From assembly GCA_017939755.1 (NCBI GenBank), contig JAGBAJ010000045.1, forward strand, positions 1 to 62,061: DNA of 62,061 bases. The letters run 5' to 3'. Shown one piece after another: positions 10,646-20,973 of this stretch. Each line of letters starts with the position of its first letter. Positions within the stretch are counted from its first letter, which is position 1. The DNA comes from Clostridia bacterium (GTDB lineage: Bacteria; Bacillota; Clostridia; TANB77; CAG-508). A program made the translations under genes and the position numbers. Below the pieces are notes generated by a model. That model did no database searches. It had not been told where the DNA came from and saw only the letters and a program-made list of their open reading frames with translations.

Positions 10646-11974
10646 ATGGATTTTAACAAGGTACCGCCACACGATATAGAGGCCGAACAAGCTGTATTAG
10701 GGTGTATGATTACAGATAAAGATGCCGTTATTGCAGCTGTAGAAGCTCTTTCAGAAGAAGATTTCTATAGAGAAGATAATAAGTTAATATATAAAGCTAT
10801 TATGAATTTGTACAATAGAGCAGAGCCAATTGATATTATTACATTAAAATCAGAGCTCTCTTCAATTGGCAAATTTGACGCCGTTGGTGGGTTAGAATAC
10901 TTAGCCGAATTACCAGAAAAAGTGCCAACAACGTCAAATGTGGATAAATATATAAAAATTGTTGAAGAAAAGTCTACATTGCGTACGCTTATAAAAACTG
11001 CAAATGATATTTTAACAGCAGGATATGACCCAACCCAAGAAGTTGAGTCTATAATGGATAGCGCCGAAAAGAAGATATTTAATATAATGCAAAAAAATAA
11101 TCAAACTGGTTATGCATCAATTAAAGATATACTTGTGGATTCTTTTACAGAGCTAGAAGAGCTATATAACAGAAAACAACACGTTACAGGAGTACCAACA
11201 GGGTTTATAGATTTAGATAACAAAACAGCAGGACTTCACAATTCGGATTTAATACTAGTTGCAGCTAGACCTGCAATGGGAAAATCTGCATTTGCATTAA
11301 ATATAGCAACAAATGCAGCTCTCCAGGCTGGAACAGGTGTAGCAATATTTAGTCTCGAGATGTCAAAGGAACAGATGGCAAACAGAATTTTGGGAAGTGT
11401 ATCTATGGTTGACGGAAACAGCATTAGAACAGGAAGAATTGCTGATGACGACTGGATTAAACTTGCAACAGCTTCGGGACAATTATCTCAAACAGGAATA
11501 TATATAGACGATACTCCAGGTATTTCTGTAATGGAAATTCGTGCAAAATGTAGAAAACTAAAAATGGAGAAAAATATAGGAATGGTAATTATCGACTATT
11601 TGCAGCTTGTGCAAGGTAGTTCAAAAGCTGGTAGCCGTGAACAAGAAATCGCTGAAATTAGTAGGTCGTTAAAAATATTAGCAAAGGAGATAAACGTACC
11701 AGTAATTGCACTATCACAGTTATCTCGTGCTCCAGAGCAGCGTCCAGACCATAGACCAATGCTATCTGATCTTCGTGAATCTGGATCAATAGAGCAGGAT
11801 GCGGATATTGTTATTTTTCTATATAGAGATGATTATTATAATCCAGATACTGATAAGAAAAATATTGCAGAGGTTATTATAGCTAAGCATAGAGCGGGAT
11901 CCACAGGAACTGTTGAACTTGCATGGCTAGGAAATTATACAAAGTTTGCAAATTTAGCAAAAGATTATCAGTAA
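10646..11974 (+). CDS. dnaB: Replicative DNA helicase (DnaB family)
   Basis: This hexameric ATPase unwinds the parental duplex at the replication fork and loads primase; the Bacillus subtilis counterpart is called DnaC. At 442 residues it has family length. The N-terminal domain begins PPHDIEAEQAVLG (residues ~6-18). The RecA-like C-terminal domain has a Walker A in ARPAMGKSA (~207-215), Walker B VIIDYLQL, and the arginine-finger region SDLRESGSIEQDADIV. The start follows AGAGAGG. It lies downstream of rplI in the common Bacillota order. Confidence 0.96.
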   Translation: MDFNKVPPHDIEAEQAVLGCMITDKDAVIAAVEALSEEDFYREDNKLIYKAIMNLYNRAEPIDIITLKSELSSIGKFDAVGGLEYLAELPEKVPTTSNVDKYIKIVEEKSTLRTLIKTANDILTAGYDPTQEVESIMDSAEKKIFNIMQKNNQTGYASIKDILVDSFTELEELYNRKQHVTGVPTGFIDLDNKTAGLHNSDLILVAARPAMGKSAFALNIATNAALQAGTGVAIFSLEMSKEQMANRILGSVSMVDGNSIRTGRIADDDWIKLATASGQLSQTGIYIDDTPGISVMEIRAKCRKLKMEKNIGMVIIDYLQLVQGSSKAGSREQEIAEISRSLKILAKEINVPVIALSQLSRAPEQRPDHRPMLSDLRESGSIEQDADIVIFLYRDDYYNPDTDKKNIAEVIIAKHRAGSTGTVELAWLGNYTKFANLAKDYQ

Positions 11975-11985
11975 AAGAGCTTAAA

Positions 11986-12046
11986 TATGTGGCATGAAAA
12001 GTAATTTTAAATAACCAGAAATTATGATCATGTCACTATTTTTTTG
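11986..12046. repeat. Dispersed hairpin repeat (GGCATGA...AAGTAAT...TCATG)
   Basis: GTGGCATGAAAAGTAAT pairs partly with ATGATCATGTCAC and is followed by seven Ts. The same layout occurs at 21122-21178 and 57665-57720. After dnaB it probably serves as an intrinsic terminator. Confidence 0.55.
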
Positions 12047-12074
12047 CAAGGATAAAAATGAAAGGAAATGAAAT

Positions 12075-13088
12075 ATGTTTGAAGATAAAGTATTGGAAAC
12101 AATTAAAAAGTACAATATGATTCAAAAAGGTGATAAAGTAGTAGTTGCTGTTTCTGGTGGTCCAGACTCAATGTCATTGTTAAACTCTTTATTAAATATA
12201 AAAAAATTGATAGAGTTTAAAATTGTTGTTGCACACGTTAATCATATGATTCGTGAAGTTGCTGATGAAGAAACAGAGTATGTACGCAATTTTTGTGACA
12301 GATATAACATAACTTGTTATGTAAAAAAGATAGATGTAATAAAAAAGGCAGAAAGTGAGAAAATAAGTACAGAGGAAGCTGGAAGAAATGCCAGATATGA
12401 CTTTTTTGAGGAAGTGTTTATAAAGGAAAATGCTAATAAAATTGCAATTGCACATAATGCGAATGACAATGCAGAAACAGTGTTAATGAACATAATTAGA
12501 GGTACAGGAGTTTCTGGTTTAAAAGGAATTGAGCCAATTAGATTACAAAAATTTATAAGACCATTAATAGAAATTGAAAGAGCTGAAATTGAGCAATATT
12601 GCGAAAATGAAAAATTGAATCCTAAATTTGATAAATCCAATGAGGAAAATGTTTATACTAGAAATAAAGTAAGAAATTTGCTAATTCCATATATAAAGGA
12701 CCAATTTAATCCAAATATAATTGAATCCATAAACAGATTATCTAAATTAGCAGACCAAGAAACAAAATATATTGACAATGTTATCCAGAATTTCTATAAA
12801 GAAATATGCATATGTGAGAGCAGCAAAGATGATAATTCGGCAAAGATAGAAGAGATAGTAATTGATTTAAATAAATATAATAATGCTGATAAGTATATTA
12901 GAGGCAAAATTATTATGTTATGTACATATAAAATATTTGGTACAACAAAGGGAATAGAGAAAAAGCACATAGAAGATATTATTGTAATGTGTGAAAAAAA
13001 CATTGGAAATAAATTTTTAACTCCAAATAAACATTTTAAGATTGCAGTTAATAAAGGAAGAATTACTATTTCTAGAGTTACTATTTAA
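12075..13088 (+). CDS. tilS: tRNA(Ile)-lysidine synthase
   Basis: TilS ligates lysine to C34 of the CAU-anticodon tRNA-Ile so that AUA codons are read correctly. The PP-loop motif SGGPDSMSLL lies at residues ~28-37, followed by the conserved AHVNHMIR and AHNANDNAETVLMN segments and a GTGVSGLKGI loop. The protein is 337 residues, shorter than the ~430-470 of E. coli or Bacillus enzymes, so the C-terminal substrate domain is reduced. The ATG follows AAAGGAAATG. In many Bacillota hpt lies between tilS and ftsH; here that interval holds a dispersed repeat instead. Confidence 0.93.
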   Translation: MFEDKVLETIKKYNMIQKGDKVVVAVSGGPDSMSLLNSLLNIKKLIEFKIVVAHVNHMIREVADEETEYVRNFCDRYNITCYVKKIDVIKKAESEKISTEEAGRNARYDFFEEVFIKENANKIAIAHNANDNAETVLMNIIRGTGVSGLKGIEPIRLQKFIRPLIEIERAEIEQYCENEKLNPKFDKSNEENVYTRNKVRNLLIPYIKDQFNPNIIESINRLSKLADQETKYIDNVIQNFYKEICICESSKDDNSAKIEEIVIDLNKYNNADKYIRGKIIMLCTYKIFGTTKGIEKKHIEDIIVMCEKNIGNKFLTPNKHFKIAVNKGRITISRVTI

Positions 13089-13090
13089 AA

Positions 13091-13312
13091 CAAAGTTACA
13101 ATTAACAGCTCCTAAGTATACTAATGATTAGCAATATAATATTAATTTATAATATTACGCCCCAACATCGAAGAATAAGTATACGTTGCTTCGCTTTACG
13201 CTTGCAACATTTACTTATCCTACCTTGTTGGTCCCCACCTTGACTTCATATTATAAATTAATATTATATTGCTAATTCTAAGACTATAATTAAGCTGTGA
13301 ATGGTAACTTTG
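13091..13312. repeat. Long-hairpin dispersed repeat, copy A
   Basis: This is a ~220-bp palindromic unit. Terminal inverted repeats are CAAAGTTACAATTAACAGCT and AGCTGTGAATGGTAACTTTG. The inner arms (TTAGCAATATAATATTAATT and complement) pair almost perfectly. The core has the conserved words TACGCCCCAAC and GGTCCCCACCTTGACTTCAT and an apical GTTGC/GCAAC stem. It fills most of the 13089-13436 gap. Other copies: 19428, 36683, 42145, and partial at 61666. Confidence 0.85.
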
Positions 13313-13346
13313 TAAAATTTTAATTGTGAAACTTTTATGCAAATGC

Positions 13347-13377
13347 TTGAATTATATAGACGTTTATGCTATATAAT
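13347..13377 (+). promoter_or_regulatory. Possible promoter of ftsH
   Basis: TATAAT lies at 13372-13377, with TTGAAT at 13347-13352. The spacing of 19 is longer than ideal, so the -35 assignment is uncertain. Confidence 0.4.
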
Positions 13378-13436
13378 ATAATGTAGAAAATAGATTTTAC
13401 AAAAGGTTAATAATTGTATTACGAGGAGGTAAAATT

Positions 13437-15236
13437 TTGAAAAATGGAATTAAAACATTAGCTATATGGCTAATTATAGGGGTTATTGCAATTGTTGGTA
13501 TGTCAGCAATTTATGACAATGCAGATAGAAAATTCACATATACTGAATTCATAAATAAAGTACAAGCTGGGCAAGTTGCAACAATAGAGCTAGATTCAGG
13601 TGGAGAATCTGCAGTTATTACATTTAATGACGGAACTACAGAAAAAAAGGTTAATATTCCAGATGTTCAAAGTTTAATGAAAGATGTAGAAACACCTATA
13701 AAAGAAGGTAAAATCTCATTAGACAAAGAATCAGAATCAATATGGGTAACAATTATCTCATTAATTGCTCCATTTGGATTACTAATAATTTTCTTTATAT
13801 TTATGTTCTTAACAATGGGTGGAAGACAATCTGGAAGTGGAACAATGTCTTTTGGAAAAAGCAGAGCAAGAGTTGTATCTCAATCTGATAAAAACAAAAT
13901 TACTTTTGATAGTGTAGCTGGAGTTGATGAGGAAAAACAAGAATTACAAGAAATTGTAGATTTTTTAAAAAATCCAAAAAAATTCACAGATATGGGAGCT
14001 AGAATTCCAAAAGGTGTATTACTAGTAGGACATCCAGGAACAGGAAAAACATTATTGGCTAAAGCGGTAGCTGGAGAAGCTGGAGTTCCATTTTTTATAA
14101 TAAGTGGTTCAGACTTCGTTGAGATGTTCGTCGGAGTAGGAGCTTCAAGAGTTAGAGATTTATTTGAACAAGCAAAGAAGAATGCACCATGTATTATATT
14201 CATAGATGAGATTGATGCTGTTGGTAGACAAAGAGGTGCTGGACTTGGTGGAGGACATGATGAAAGAGAACAAACATTAAATCAATTGTTGGTTGAAATG
14301 GATGGTTTCGCAATGAACGAAGGTGTTATAGTCATAGCTGCTACAAATAGACCAGACGTCCTGGATAAGGCGTTATTAAGACCAGGAAGATTTGATAGAC
14401 AAATTGTTGTATCTCAACCAGATGTTAAAGCAAGAGAGCAAATATTAGAGGTTCATGCTAGAAAGAAAAGATTAGCATCAGATGTAGACTTAGGAATAAT
14501 TGCAAAAAATACATCAGGGTTTGCGGGAGCAGATTTAGAGAATGTTTTAAATGAAGCAGCTCTATTAGCAGCTAGAAATAATCAATCAGAAATAACAATG
14601 AAAAATGTAGAAGATGCAATGGTAAAAGTTACAATGGGACCAGAAAAGAAGAGCAGAGTAAGAAGCGAAAAAGAAAACAAGCTTGTTGCATATCACGAAG
14701 CTGGTCATGCTGTTGTAAGTAGATTCTTACCTACACAAGATGCAGTACATCAAATTTCTATTGTTCCAAGAGGTATGGCTGGTGGATATACAATGTATAG
14801 ACCAACAGAAGATAAATCGTTTATGTCTAAGTCAGAAATGCAAGAAAATATCATATCACTATTAGGTGGTAGAGTTGCGGAAGCTCTTATATTAGATGAT
14901 ATTTCAACTGGTGCAAGCAATGATATAGAAAGAGCTACAAAAATTGCAAGATCAATGGTTACTAAATATGGCATGAGTGATAGAGTAGGACCTATGATGT
15001 TAGGCGGAGATCAAGAAGAAGTATTTTTAGGAAGAGATTTTGCTCACTCAAAAGAATACTCAGAAGTAACTGCTGGAATAGTTGATGAAGAAGTTAAAAA
15101 GATAATTGACCAAGCATATAAAAATGCAGAAGAAATTTTAAGAATGAACATCGACAAACTACATGCAGTAGCTGCCGTATTACTTGAAAAAGAGAAAATT
15201 GATGGCGACGAATTTGATGCTATATTCAATAATTAA
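13437..15236 (+). CDS. ftsH: ATP-dependent zinc metalloprotease FtsH
   Basis: This membrane-anchored AAA+ protease degrades misfolded membrane proteins and regulators. The TTG start at 13437 is set by GAGGAGGT 7 bases upstream. Two N-terminal membrane segments (~7-25 and ~101-122) flank an extracytoplasmic domain. Walker A is GHPGTGKT (~197-204; the family usually has GPPGTGKT). Walker B is [13 protein letters not shown], the second region of homology is [19 protein letters not shown], and the zinc site HEAGH begins at H420. Length 599 is a little under typical clostridial FtsH, with a short C-terminal tail. Confidence 0.96.
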   Translation: MKNGIKTLAIWLIIGVIAIVGMSAIYDNADRKFTYTEFINKVQAGQVATIELDSGGESAVITFNDGTTEKKVNIPDVQSLMKDVETPIKEGKISLDKESESIWVTIISLIAPFGLLIIFFIFMFLTMGGRQSGSGTMSFGKSRARVVSQSDKNKITFDSVAGVDEEKQELQEIVDFLKNPKKFTDMGARIPKGVLLVGHPGTGKTLLAKAVAGEAGVPFFIISGSDFVEMFVGVGASRVRDLFEQAKKNAPCIIFIDEIDAVGRQRGAGLGGGHDEREQTLNQLLVEMDGFAMNEGVIVIAATNRPDVLDKALLRPGRFDRQIVVSQPDVKAREQILEVHARKKRLASDVDLGIIAKNTSGFAGADLENVLNEAALLAARNNQSEITMKNVEDAMVKVTMGPEKKSRVRSEKENKLVAYHEAGHAVVSRFLPTQDAVHQISIVPRGMAGGYTMYRPTEDKSFMSKSEMQENIISLLGGRVAEALILDDISTGASNDIERATKIARSMVTKYGMSDRVGPMMLGGDQEEVFLGRDFAHSKEYSEVTAGIVDEEVKKIIDQAYKNAEEILRMNIDKLHAVAAVLLEKEKIDGDEFDAIFNN

Positions 15237-15250
15237 AAAGGTGCAATTCA

Positions 15251-15556
15251 TGGGGACATTGCAAAAAACAGCGTTTAACACAAATAAATTAGAATATGAA
15301 TGAGGGGGGATTTTATAATCTACCTCTTTTTTGTATAATAGTAAAGTTCTGCTTTTCTATTATATAGAAAATAAACATTGCACATTGTTTAGCCATGCTT
15401 AATGAAGTTAAGGTAGCTGTGTGAATGAAATTTTCAAAGTCTGTTTTTATGGTGTATATTTAAACTTGTAATTCAAACTGCAGTTTTTCTGCAGTGTCCC
15501 TATAAACGTCATCAGAGCGCTGTTTCTTTTCAGTGTCCCCGAAAACTTCAAAAACT
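15251..15556. repeat. Cluster of dispersed short repeats between ftsH and rpsT
   Basis: The gap 15237-15648 has no gene. It holds GGGGACATTGCAAAAAACAGCG (from 15252), an AAAATAAACATTGCACAT...TTAGCC segment (~15368-15420) resembling 21007-21050, and two inverted copies of the CAGTGTCCC motif (15493-15501, 15531-15539) next to GCTGTTTC. These words recur after the adhesin gene and upstream of topA. Confidence 0.55.
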
Positions 15557-15578
15557 TCAATAATTTATAAGTAAACTC

Positions 15579-15607
15579 TTGCAAATTATACATAATTATG
15601 GTAGAAT
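15579..15607 (+). promoter_or_regulatory. Sigma-A promoter of rpsT
   Basis: TTGCAA (15579-15584) and TAGAAT (15602-15607) with 17-base spacing, about 40 bases before the rpsT start. Confidence 0.7.
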
Positions 15608-15648
15608 AGCTTCTGTTATAGTAAGACAAATAGAAGGAGGTGCGATAC

Positions 15649-15915
15649 ATGCCAAACATTAAATCAGCAATTAAACGTGTTTCTGTTATCAAAACAAAGA
15701 CAATGAGAAATAATATGATTAAGTCAGAATATAAATCAGCTGTAAAAAAATTCGAACAATCTTTAGAAAATTCAAATGTAGATGAGATAAAAGCTTTATT
15801 CTCAACAGCTACAAAGAAAATAGATCAAGCTTGTACAAAAGGTGTTTTAACAAAGAACACAGCAGCTAGAAAAAAATCAAATTTATCAAAAAAATTAAAT
15901 GCAGTTAATGCATAA
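15649..15915 (+). CDS. rpsT: 30S ribosomal protein S20
   Basis: S20 is a primary 16S rRNA binding protein of the small subunit. The 88-residue product starts MPNIKSAIKRV and is lysine-rich and helical, with the family pattern KSEYKSAVKKFE and the C-terminal KGVLTKNTAARKKSNLSKKL. An in-frame GTG at 15640 would add three residues, but the ATG at 15649 has correct spacing to AGAAGGAGG and matches the family. It is monocistronic, with its own promoter and terminator. Confidence 0.96.
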   Translation: MPNIKSAIKRVSVIKTKTMRNNMIKSEYKSAVKKFEQSLENSNVDEIKALFSTATKKIDQACTKGVLTKNTAARKKSNLSKKLNAVNA

Positions 15916-15918
15916 TTA

Positions 15919-15976
15919 GTTAAAAAATTGTGCACAGTTTTTTAACATTAGGAAGCAAGAAATTGCTTCTTTTTTT
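15919..15976 (+). terminator. Double stem-loop terminator of rpsT
   Basis: A near-perfect palindrome (GTTAAAAAATTGTG / CACAGTTTTTTAAC, 15919-15946) is followed by a classical intrinsic terminator: GAAGCAA, GAAA loop, TTGCTTC, seven Ts (15952-15976). Confidence 0.85.
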
Positions 15977-16044
15977 ATATATTAGGAAAATCCATGCTGC
16001 CTTTTACTAATATGTAACAATAGCTTCTACTAAAACATCTAGAA

Positions 16045-16098
16045 AAGTTGAAGAAAACAGCATGTGCTGTTTTTTTCAGTGTTCCTAAAAACTTTTAA
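16045..16098. repeat. Dispersed short repeat upstream of topA (inverted copy)
   Basis: AAACAGCATGTGCTGTTT forms a hairpin, followed by CAGTGTTCCTAAAAACTT. This is the reverse complement of the motif after the adhesin gene (AAGTTTTTAG..ACACTG..AAACAGC). Confidence 0.55.
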
Positions 16099-16106
16099 CT
16101 TTGCTA

Positions 16107-16135
16107 TTGAAAATTTTATTAAACTAGTCTAGAAT
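16107..16135 (+). promoter_or_regulatory. Sigma-A promoter of topA
   Basis: TTGAAA (16107-16112) and TAGAAT (16130-16135) with 17-base spacing, 31 bases before the topA ATG. Confidence 0.65.
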
Positions 16136-16166
16136 AAGTTAGTAAAAAAATGAAAAGGAGTTTAAT

Positions 16167-18317
16167 ATGGCAAACAAATTAATAATTGTGGAATCTCCTG
16201 CAAAGGCAAGCACAATAACAAAATTCATAGGTGGGAGCGTTAAAGTAATGGCCTCTATGGGTCATATAAGAGATTTACCAAAATCAAAGTTAGCAGTAGA
16301 TGTTGAAAATAATTTTGAGCCAGAATATATAAATATAAGAGGAAAAGCAGATTTAATAAAAAGTCTAAAGAAAGAAGCAAATGCAGCAAAAATCGTGTAT
16401 CTTGCAACTGACCCTGATCGTGAAGGAGAAGCTATTGCATGGCATTTGGCATATATTTTAAATATTTCGCCGGAGAGCCTATGTAGAGTAACTTTTAATG
16501 AAATAACTAAAGATGCAGTACAGGAATCTATTAAGCACCCTAGAGCAATCGATAAAAATCTTTTTGACGCTCAACAAGCAAGAAGAGTTATGGATAGAAT
16601 TGTTGGATATAAGATGAGTCCAGTACTATGGAAAAAAGTTAAAAGAGGCTTATCTGCAGGTAGAGTTCAATCTGTTGTTGTAAGACTTATTGTCGAGAGA
16701 GAAGAAGAAATTGAAAAATTTATTCCAGAGGAATATTGGAATATATACGCAAGTTTATTAGCTAAAGATGCAAAGCGCCCTTTTGAAGCAAGATTTTATG
16801 GGAAAAATGATAAGAAAATAGAGATTAAAAATAAAGAGCAAGTTGACCAAATAATTAATGACATAAAGAATGCTGATTTTGTTGTTACAGACATAAAGAG
16901 AGGCCAAAAAAAGAGAACACCTGCACCACCATTTACAACGAGTACAATGCAACAAGAGGCTTCAAGAAAACTTGGATTTTCAATCAAAAAGACAATGTCT
17001 GTTGCACAAGGTTTGTATGAAGGTGTTAAAGTTCCAGAAAAAGGTTTAGTTGGTTTGATTACATATATGAGAACTGACTCAACAAGAATTTCTGATGTGG
17101 CTAGAGCTGCAGCTAAGGAATATATAGAAGAGAAATATGGCAAGGCATACTATGAAAATAGATTCTATAAAACAAAGGAAGGTGCTCAAGACGCGCATGA
17201 GGCTATAAGACCAACATATGTAGAACTTACTCCAGAAAAGGTAAAAGAATCCTTAACAAATGATCAATACAAACTATATAATCTTATTTATAATCGATTT
17301 ATTGCAAGTCAAATGTCTGCTGCAGAGTTCGATACAATAGCAATTAACATAAAGGCTAATGAATATAATTTTAAAGCAAATGGACAAAGTATTAAATTTC
17401 ATGGTTTTATGAAATTGTATGTTGAGACTAAAGATGAGGAAACTGGCGAAGATGATGAATTGGTATTACCAAATTTAGAGATAAATCAAATTTTAAAGAA
17501 TGAAAAGACAGAAACAAAACAGAGCTTTACTGAGCCACCTGCAAGATATACAGAAGCAAGCATTGTCAAGGTACTAGAAGAAAAGGGAATTGGTAGACCA
17601 AGTACATATGCACCAACAATTTCCACAATACTAGATAGACACTATATTCAAAAAGATCAAAAACAATTAATTCCGACTGAACTTGGAAAGATAGTAAATA
17701 AATTACTTATAGAGAACTTTGAAGATGTGGTTAATGTTGCGTTTACAGCAAATATAGAAGAGCAATTTGACCAGGTTGCAGAAGGAAAAGAAAACTGGAA
17801 AGATGTAATATCAGATTTTTATGGACCTTTTGCTGAAACAGTTGAAAAGGTTGAAAAAGAGCTTGAACATGTAGAGCTTGTAGATGAGGTATCAGATATT
17901 CCTTGCGAGAAATGTGGAAGAATGATGGTTTATAAGTATGGTAGATATGGTAAATTTCTTGCATGCCCAGGATTCCCAGAGTGTAGGAATGCTAAACCAA
18001 TTATTGAAACCATAGATATACCATGCCCCGTTTGCGGAGGAGTAGTTCAAATAAAGAAAACAAAGAGAGGTAGAAAATTTTATGTTTGCGAGAATAATCC
18101 AGGAACATGCCAATACATTTCTTGGAATAAACCTAAACTAGGTGAAAAATGGAACCCTCAGGAAAACGTTGCTGGTGAGAGCGAGGAAAAAGTAAAGAAA
18201 ACAAGGAAGAAAGCGACTGCAAAAAAGACTACTAAAAAGAAAACAACAAAAAAATCATCGGCTAAAAAGTCAGAAACAAAAAAGGTTACAACAAAAAAGT
18301 CAGCAAAAAGCAAATAA
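16167..18317 (+). CDS. topA: DNA topoisomerase I (type IA)
   Basis: This enzyme relaxes negative supercoils by a single-strand break through a 5'-phosphotyrosine. The 716-residue protein begins with a TOPRIM domain (LIIVESPAKA, and TDPDREGEAIAWH at ~76-88). The catalytic tyrosine is Y300 in GLITYMRTDSTRIS. Two four-cysteine zinc ribbons lie near 573-601 (CEKCGRMM...CPGFPEC) and 615-650 (CPVCGG...C). The C-terminus is a repetitive Lys/Thr/Ala tail that probably binds DNA non-specifically. The ATG follows AAAAGGAG. dprA, which often precedes topA, is at 41209 instead. Confidence 0.96.
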   Translation: MANKLIIVESPAKASTITKFIGGSVKVMASMGHIRDLPKSKLAVDVENNFEPEYINIRGKADLIKSLKKEANAAKIVYLATDPDREGEAIAWHLAYILNISPESLCRVTFNEITKDAVQESIKHPRAIDKNLFDAQQARRVMDRIVGYKMSPVLWKKVKRGLSAGRVQSVVVRLIVEREEEIEKFIPEEYWNIYASLLAKDAKRPFEARFYGKNDKKIEIKNKEQVDQIINDIKNADFVVTDIKRGQKKRTPAPPFTTSTMQQEASRKLGFSIKKTMSVAQGLYEGVKVPEKGLVGLITYMRTDSTRISDVARAAAKEYIEEKYGKAYYENRFYKTKEGAQDAHEAIRPTYVELTPEKVKESLTNDQYKLYNLIYNRFIASQMSAAEFDTIAINIKANEYNFKANGQSIKFHGFMKLYVETKDEETGEDDELVLPNLEINQILKNEKTETKQSFTEPPARYTEASIVKVLEEKGIGRPSTYAPTISTILDRHYIQKDQKQLIPTELGKIVNKLLIENFEDVVNVAFTANIEEQFDQVAEGKENWKDVISDFYGPFAETVEKVEKELEHVELVDEVSDIPCEKCGRMMVYKYGRYGKFLACPGFPECRNAKPIIETIDIPCPVCGGVVQIKKTKRGRKFYVCENNPGTCQYISWNKPKLGEKWNPQENVAGESEEKVKKTRKKATAKKTTKKKTTKKSSAKKSETKKVTTKKSAKSK

Positions 18318-18324
18318 TAAGTGA

Positions 18325-18368
18325 GCATCGAAGACGTGTACAATATATAACGTCATTGATGCTTTTTA
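18325..18368 (+). terminator. Terminator of topA
   Basis: AGCATCGAAGACGT (18325-18338) pairs with ACGTCATTGATGCT (18351-18364) with minor mismatches and is followed by TTTTTAT. Confidence 0.7.
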
Positions 18369-18460
18369 TCTTTATTTTGGAAGAAATAAAATATGAAAAA
18401 GTTTATTTTTCATATCTATATGTGTCTTCTGAGCGAAGCGAGAAAGGAGTGAACTTTATT

Positions 18461-19347
<887 letters not shown>

Positions 19348-19427
19348 GTTTGGAACATTATTATATTAGCACAGGAGCTATCCATTGTCAAGAATAATTA
19401 AAAAAAATATAAAAAAAAGTTACAATT

Positions 19428-19647
19428 GTTACAATCCACATAATTAAAATTATACAAAAAAGATTAGCGATATAATGTCAATTTATAATATTTCGCCCCA
19501 GCTACATAAGAGAATCTTCTTTTTACTGCGTTATACACTTGTAAAATTTAGATTCTCTAACTTGCTGGTCCCCACCTTAACTCCATACTATAAATTGACA
19601 TTATATCGCTAATCTTATACAAATAAAACTAAGCTGGGAATTGTAAC
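19428..19647. repeat. Long-hairpin dispersed repeat, copy B
   Basis: The terminal repeats are GTTACAATCCACA and CTGGGAATTGTAAC. Arms GATTAGCGATATAATGTCAA and TTGACATTATATCGCTAATC are exact complements. The core has CGCCCCAGC and GCTGGTCCCCACCTTAACTC. The unit fills most of the 19348-19722 gap. Its arm sequence differs from copy A but remains self-complementary. Confidence 0.85.
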
Positions 19648-19679
19648 AAAAAAACCTTTTAAAATTTAAATGTTTTTGC

Positions 19680-19708
19680 TTGACTTTTTATATATATTTT
19701 GGTATTAT
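19680..19708 (+). promoter_or_regulatory. Promoter of the tRNA-Gly/tRNA-Cys unit
   Basis: TTGACT (19680-19685) and TATTAT (19703-19708) with 17-base spacing, just upstream of tRNA-Gly; an overlapping TATAAT begins at 19706. Confidence 0.55.
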
Positions 19709-19722
19709 AATTTTGTTGTTAC

Positions 19723-19798
19723 GCGGGAATAGCTCAGTTGATAGAGCGCTGCCTTGCCAAGGCAGAGGTCGCGGGTTTGAGCCCCGTTTCCCGCTCCA
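19723..19798 (+). tRNA. tRNA-Gly (anticodon GCC)
   Basis: Acceptor stem GCGGGAA/TTCCCGC, anticodon arm CTGCC-TTGCCAA-GGCAG with anticodon GCC, T arm GCGGGTTTGAGCCCCGT, encoded CCA at 19796-19798. Confidence 0.97.
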
Positions 19799-19855
19799 AA
19801 AATTTTATTACATTTATGTAATAAAATTTATTTTTTAGAATATATTTTAATATGT

Positions 19856-19929
19856 GGCGATATAGCCAAGCGGTAAGGCATGAGTCTGCAAAACTCTGAT
19901 CCCCGGTTCGAATCCGGGTGTCGCCTCCA
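19856..19929 (+). tRNA. tRNA-Cys (anticodon GCA)
   Basis: Acceptor stem GGCGATA/TGTCGCC, D arm AGCCAAGCGGTAAGGC, anticodon loop CTGCAAA with anticodon GCA, T arm CCCGGTTCGAATCCGGG, encoded CCA at 19927-19929. It is 57 bases after tRNA-Gly and probably co-transcribed with it. Confidence 0.97.
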
Positions 19930-19933
19930 AATT

Positions 19934-19978
19934 ATAACAGCTTATAAACTATAATAGTTTGTAAGCTGTTATTTTGTA
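19934..19978 (+). terminator. Terminator of the tRNA unit
   Basis: ATAACAGCTTATAAACT pairs with AGTTTGTAAGCTGTTAT, followed by TTTTGTAT, 5 bases after tRNA-Cys. Confidence 0.85.
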
Positions 19979-20137
19979 TAATAGGAAAGTTCAACTTACC
20001 TATTATACAAAATAATACATTCAATTGCTAATTTATCTGGATATTGATAATTAAATACAAGTATGGTATAAAAAATATAACATTATATGAACCAAAGATG
20101 TTTTTTTCTAGTCTAATGATAAAGGGAGGAATTTTAG

Positions 20138-20878
20138 ATGAAAAAAAGTGGGAAAATTTTAGTATTTATATTATGTTTAGTTATCATAGCATTGGTTACA
20201 TTTATAGTTGTTGATAAATTTGCTATCGAAAAAAATAATAATAACACAAATACGGAAAGCAACAATGCGATGATAAAAGATTCAGTAGATAATGGAACTA
20301 AGAATGAAATTGTAAAAAATAATGAAAAAACAAAAAATGAAATAGTAGGTGACGAAACAGAAAATAATAAAACAAAAATTGCAAATGAAGAAATAAAGAA
20401 AGTATTAAAAGATGAATCTTGGCTAAAAGAAAATGTTAAATTTAATAATGGAAAAGAGGAAGAGCTTACATTTGCAAAGATGAAGAATATAAACGGAAAT
20501 CCCGCATATTTAATTATTGCATATGATGAAGCTTCATATAATAACAATGTAGTGTTAGTAACATATGAAAATGGAAAGATTGTAGTATGCAAGCAATATA
20601 TGGAAATGGGAGCAGGAGAAGTTTCTGTTGATTTAAATAAGAGCATAGTTTGTTATACTAGTGATGCAGAGGGTGAAGTTGAATACTATAACATAGATAA
20701 TAATAAATTCGTAAAATTTGCAAATACTGGGTACAATGCAGATGATGGAAACATATATTATTATGTTGGTGGAGAAAATGTATCATATGGAAGATACAAT
20801 ACATTAACAGAGGATATTAATGCAGTAAAGATTGAAACAAAATTGAGCAATGAAAACATTGAGAAATTTGTAAAATAA
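20138..20878 (+). CDS. Membrane-anchored extracytoplasmic protein of unknown function
   Basis: The 246-residue protein has a basic N-terminus (MKKSGK) and a single hydrophobic segment at ~7-27 with no lipobox cysteine, so it is probably anchored by an uncleaved signal. An Asn/Lys/Glu-rich linker (~33-85) follows, then a mainly beta-type domain (~90-246) containing YLIIAYDEASY and GNIYYYVGGENVSYG. The ATG follows AAAGGGAGGAAT. No family is recognised. It stands alone between the tRNA unit and a convergent membrane-protein gene. Confidence 0.7.
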   Translation: MKKSGKILVFILCLVIIALVTFIVVDKFAIEKNNNNTNTESNNAMIKDSVDNGTKNEIVKNNEKTKNEIVGDETENNKTKIANEEIKKVLKDESWLKENVKFNNGKEEELTFAKMKNINGNPAYLIIAYDEASYNNNVVLVTYENGKIVVCKQYMEMGAGEVSVDLNKSIVCYTSDAEGEVEYYNIDNNKFVKFANTGYNADDGNIYYYVGGENVSYGRYNTLTEDINAVKIETKLSNENIEKFVK

Positions 20879-20937
20879 ATTACATTGAGAAATTTATTTT
20901 TTTTGAAATGAGTGAAAGTACAAAGACACTTTTAATA

Positions 20938-20973
20938 AATAAGAGCCATTCTTAGGAATGGCTCTTATTTTAT
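20938..20973 (+). terminator. Strong terminator after the 20138 gene
   Basis: AATAAGAGCCATTC, loop TTAG, GAATGGCTCTTATT, then TTAT. Confidence 0.85.

Noticed and set aside
18356..18460. N-terminal extension of the peptidase E frame
   Set aside because: No ribosome site; it overlaps the topA terminator region, and the family N-terminus begins at the ATG at 18461 after AAAGGAG.
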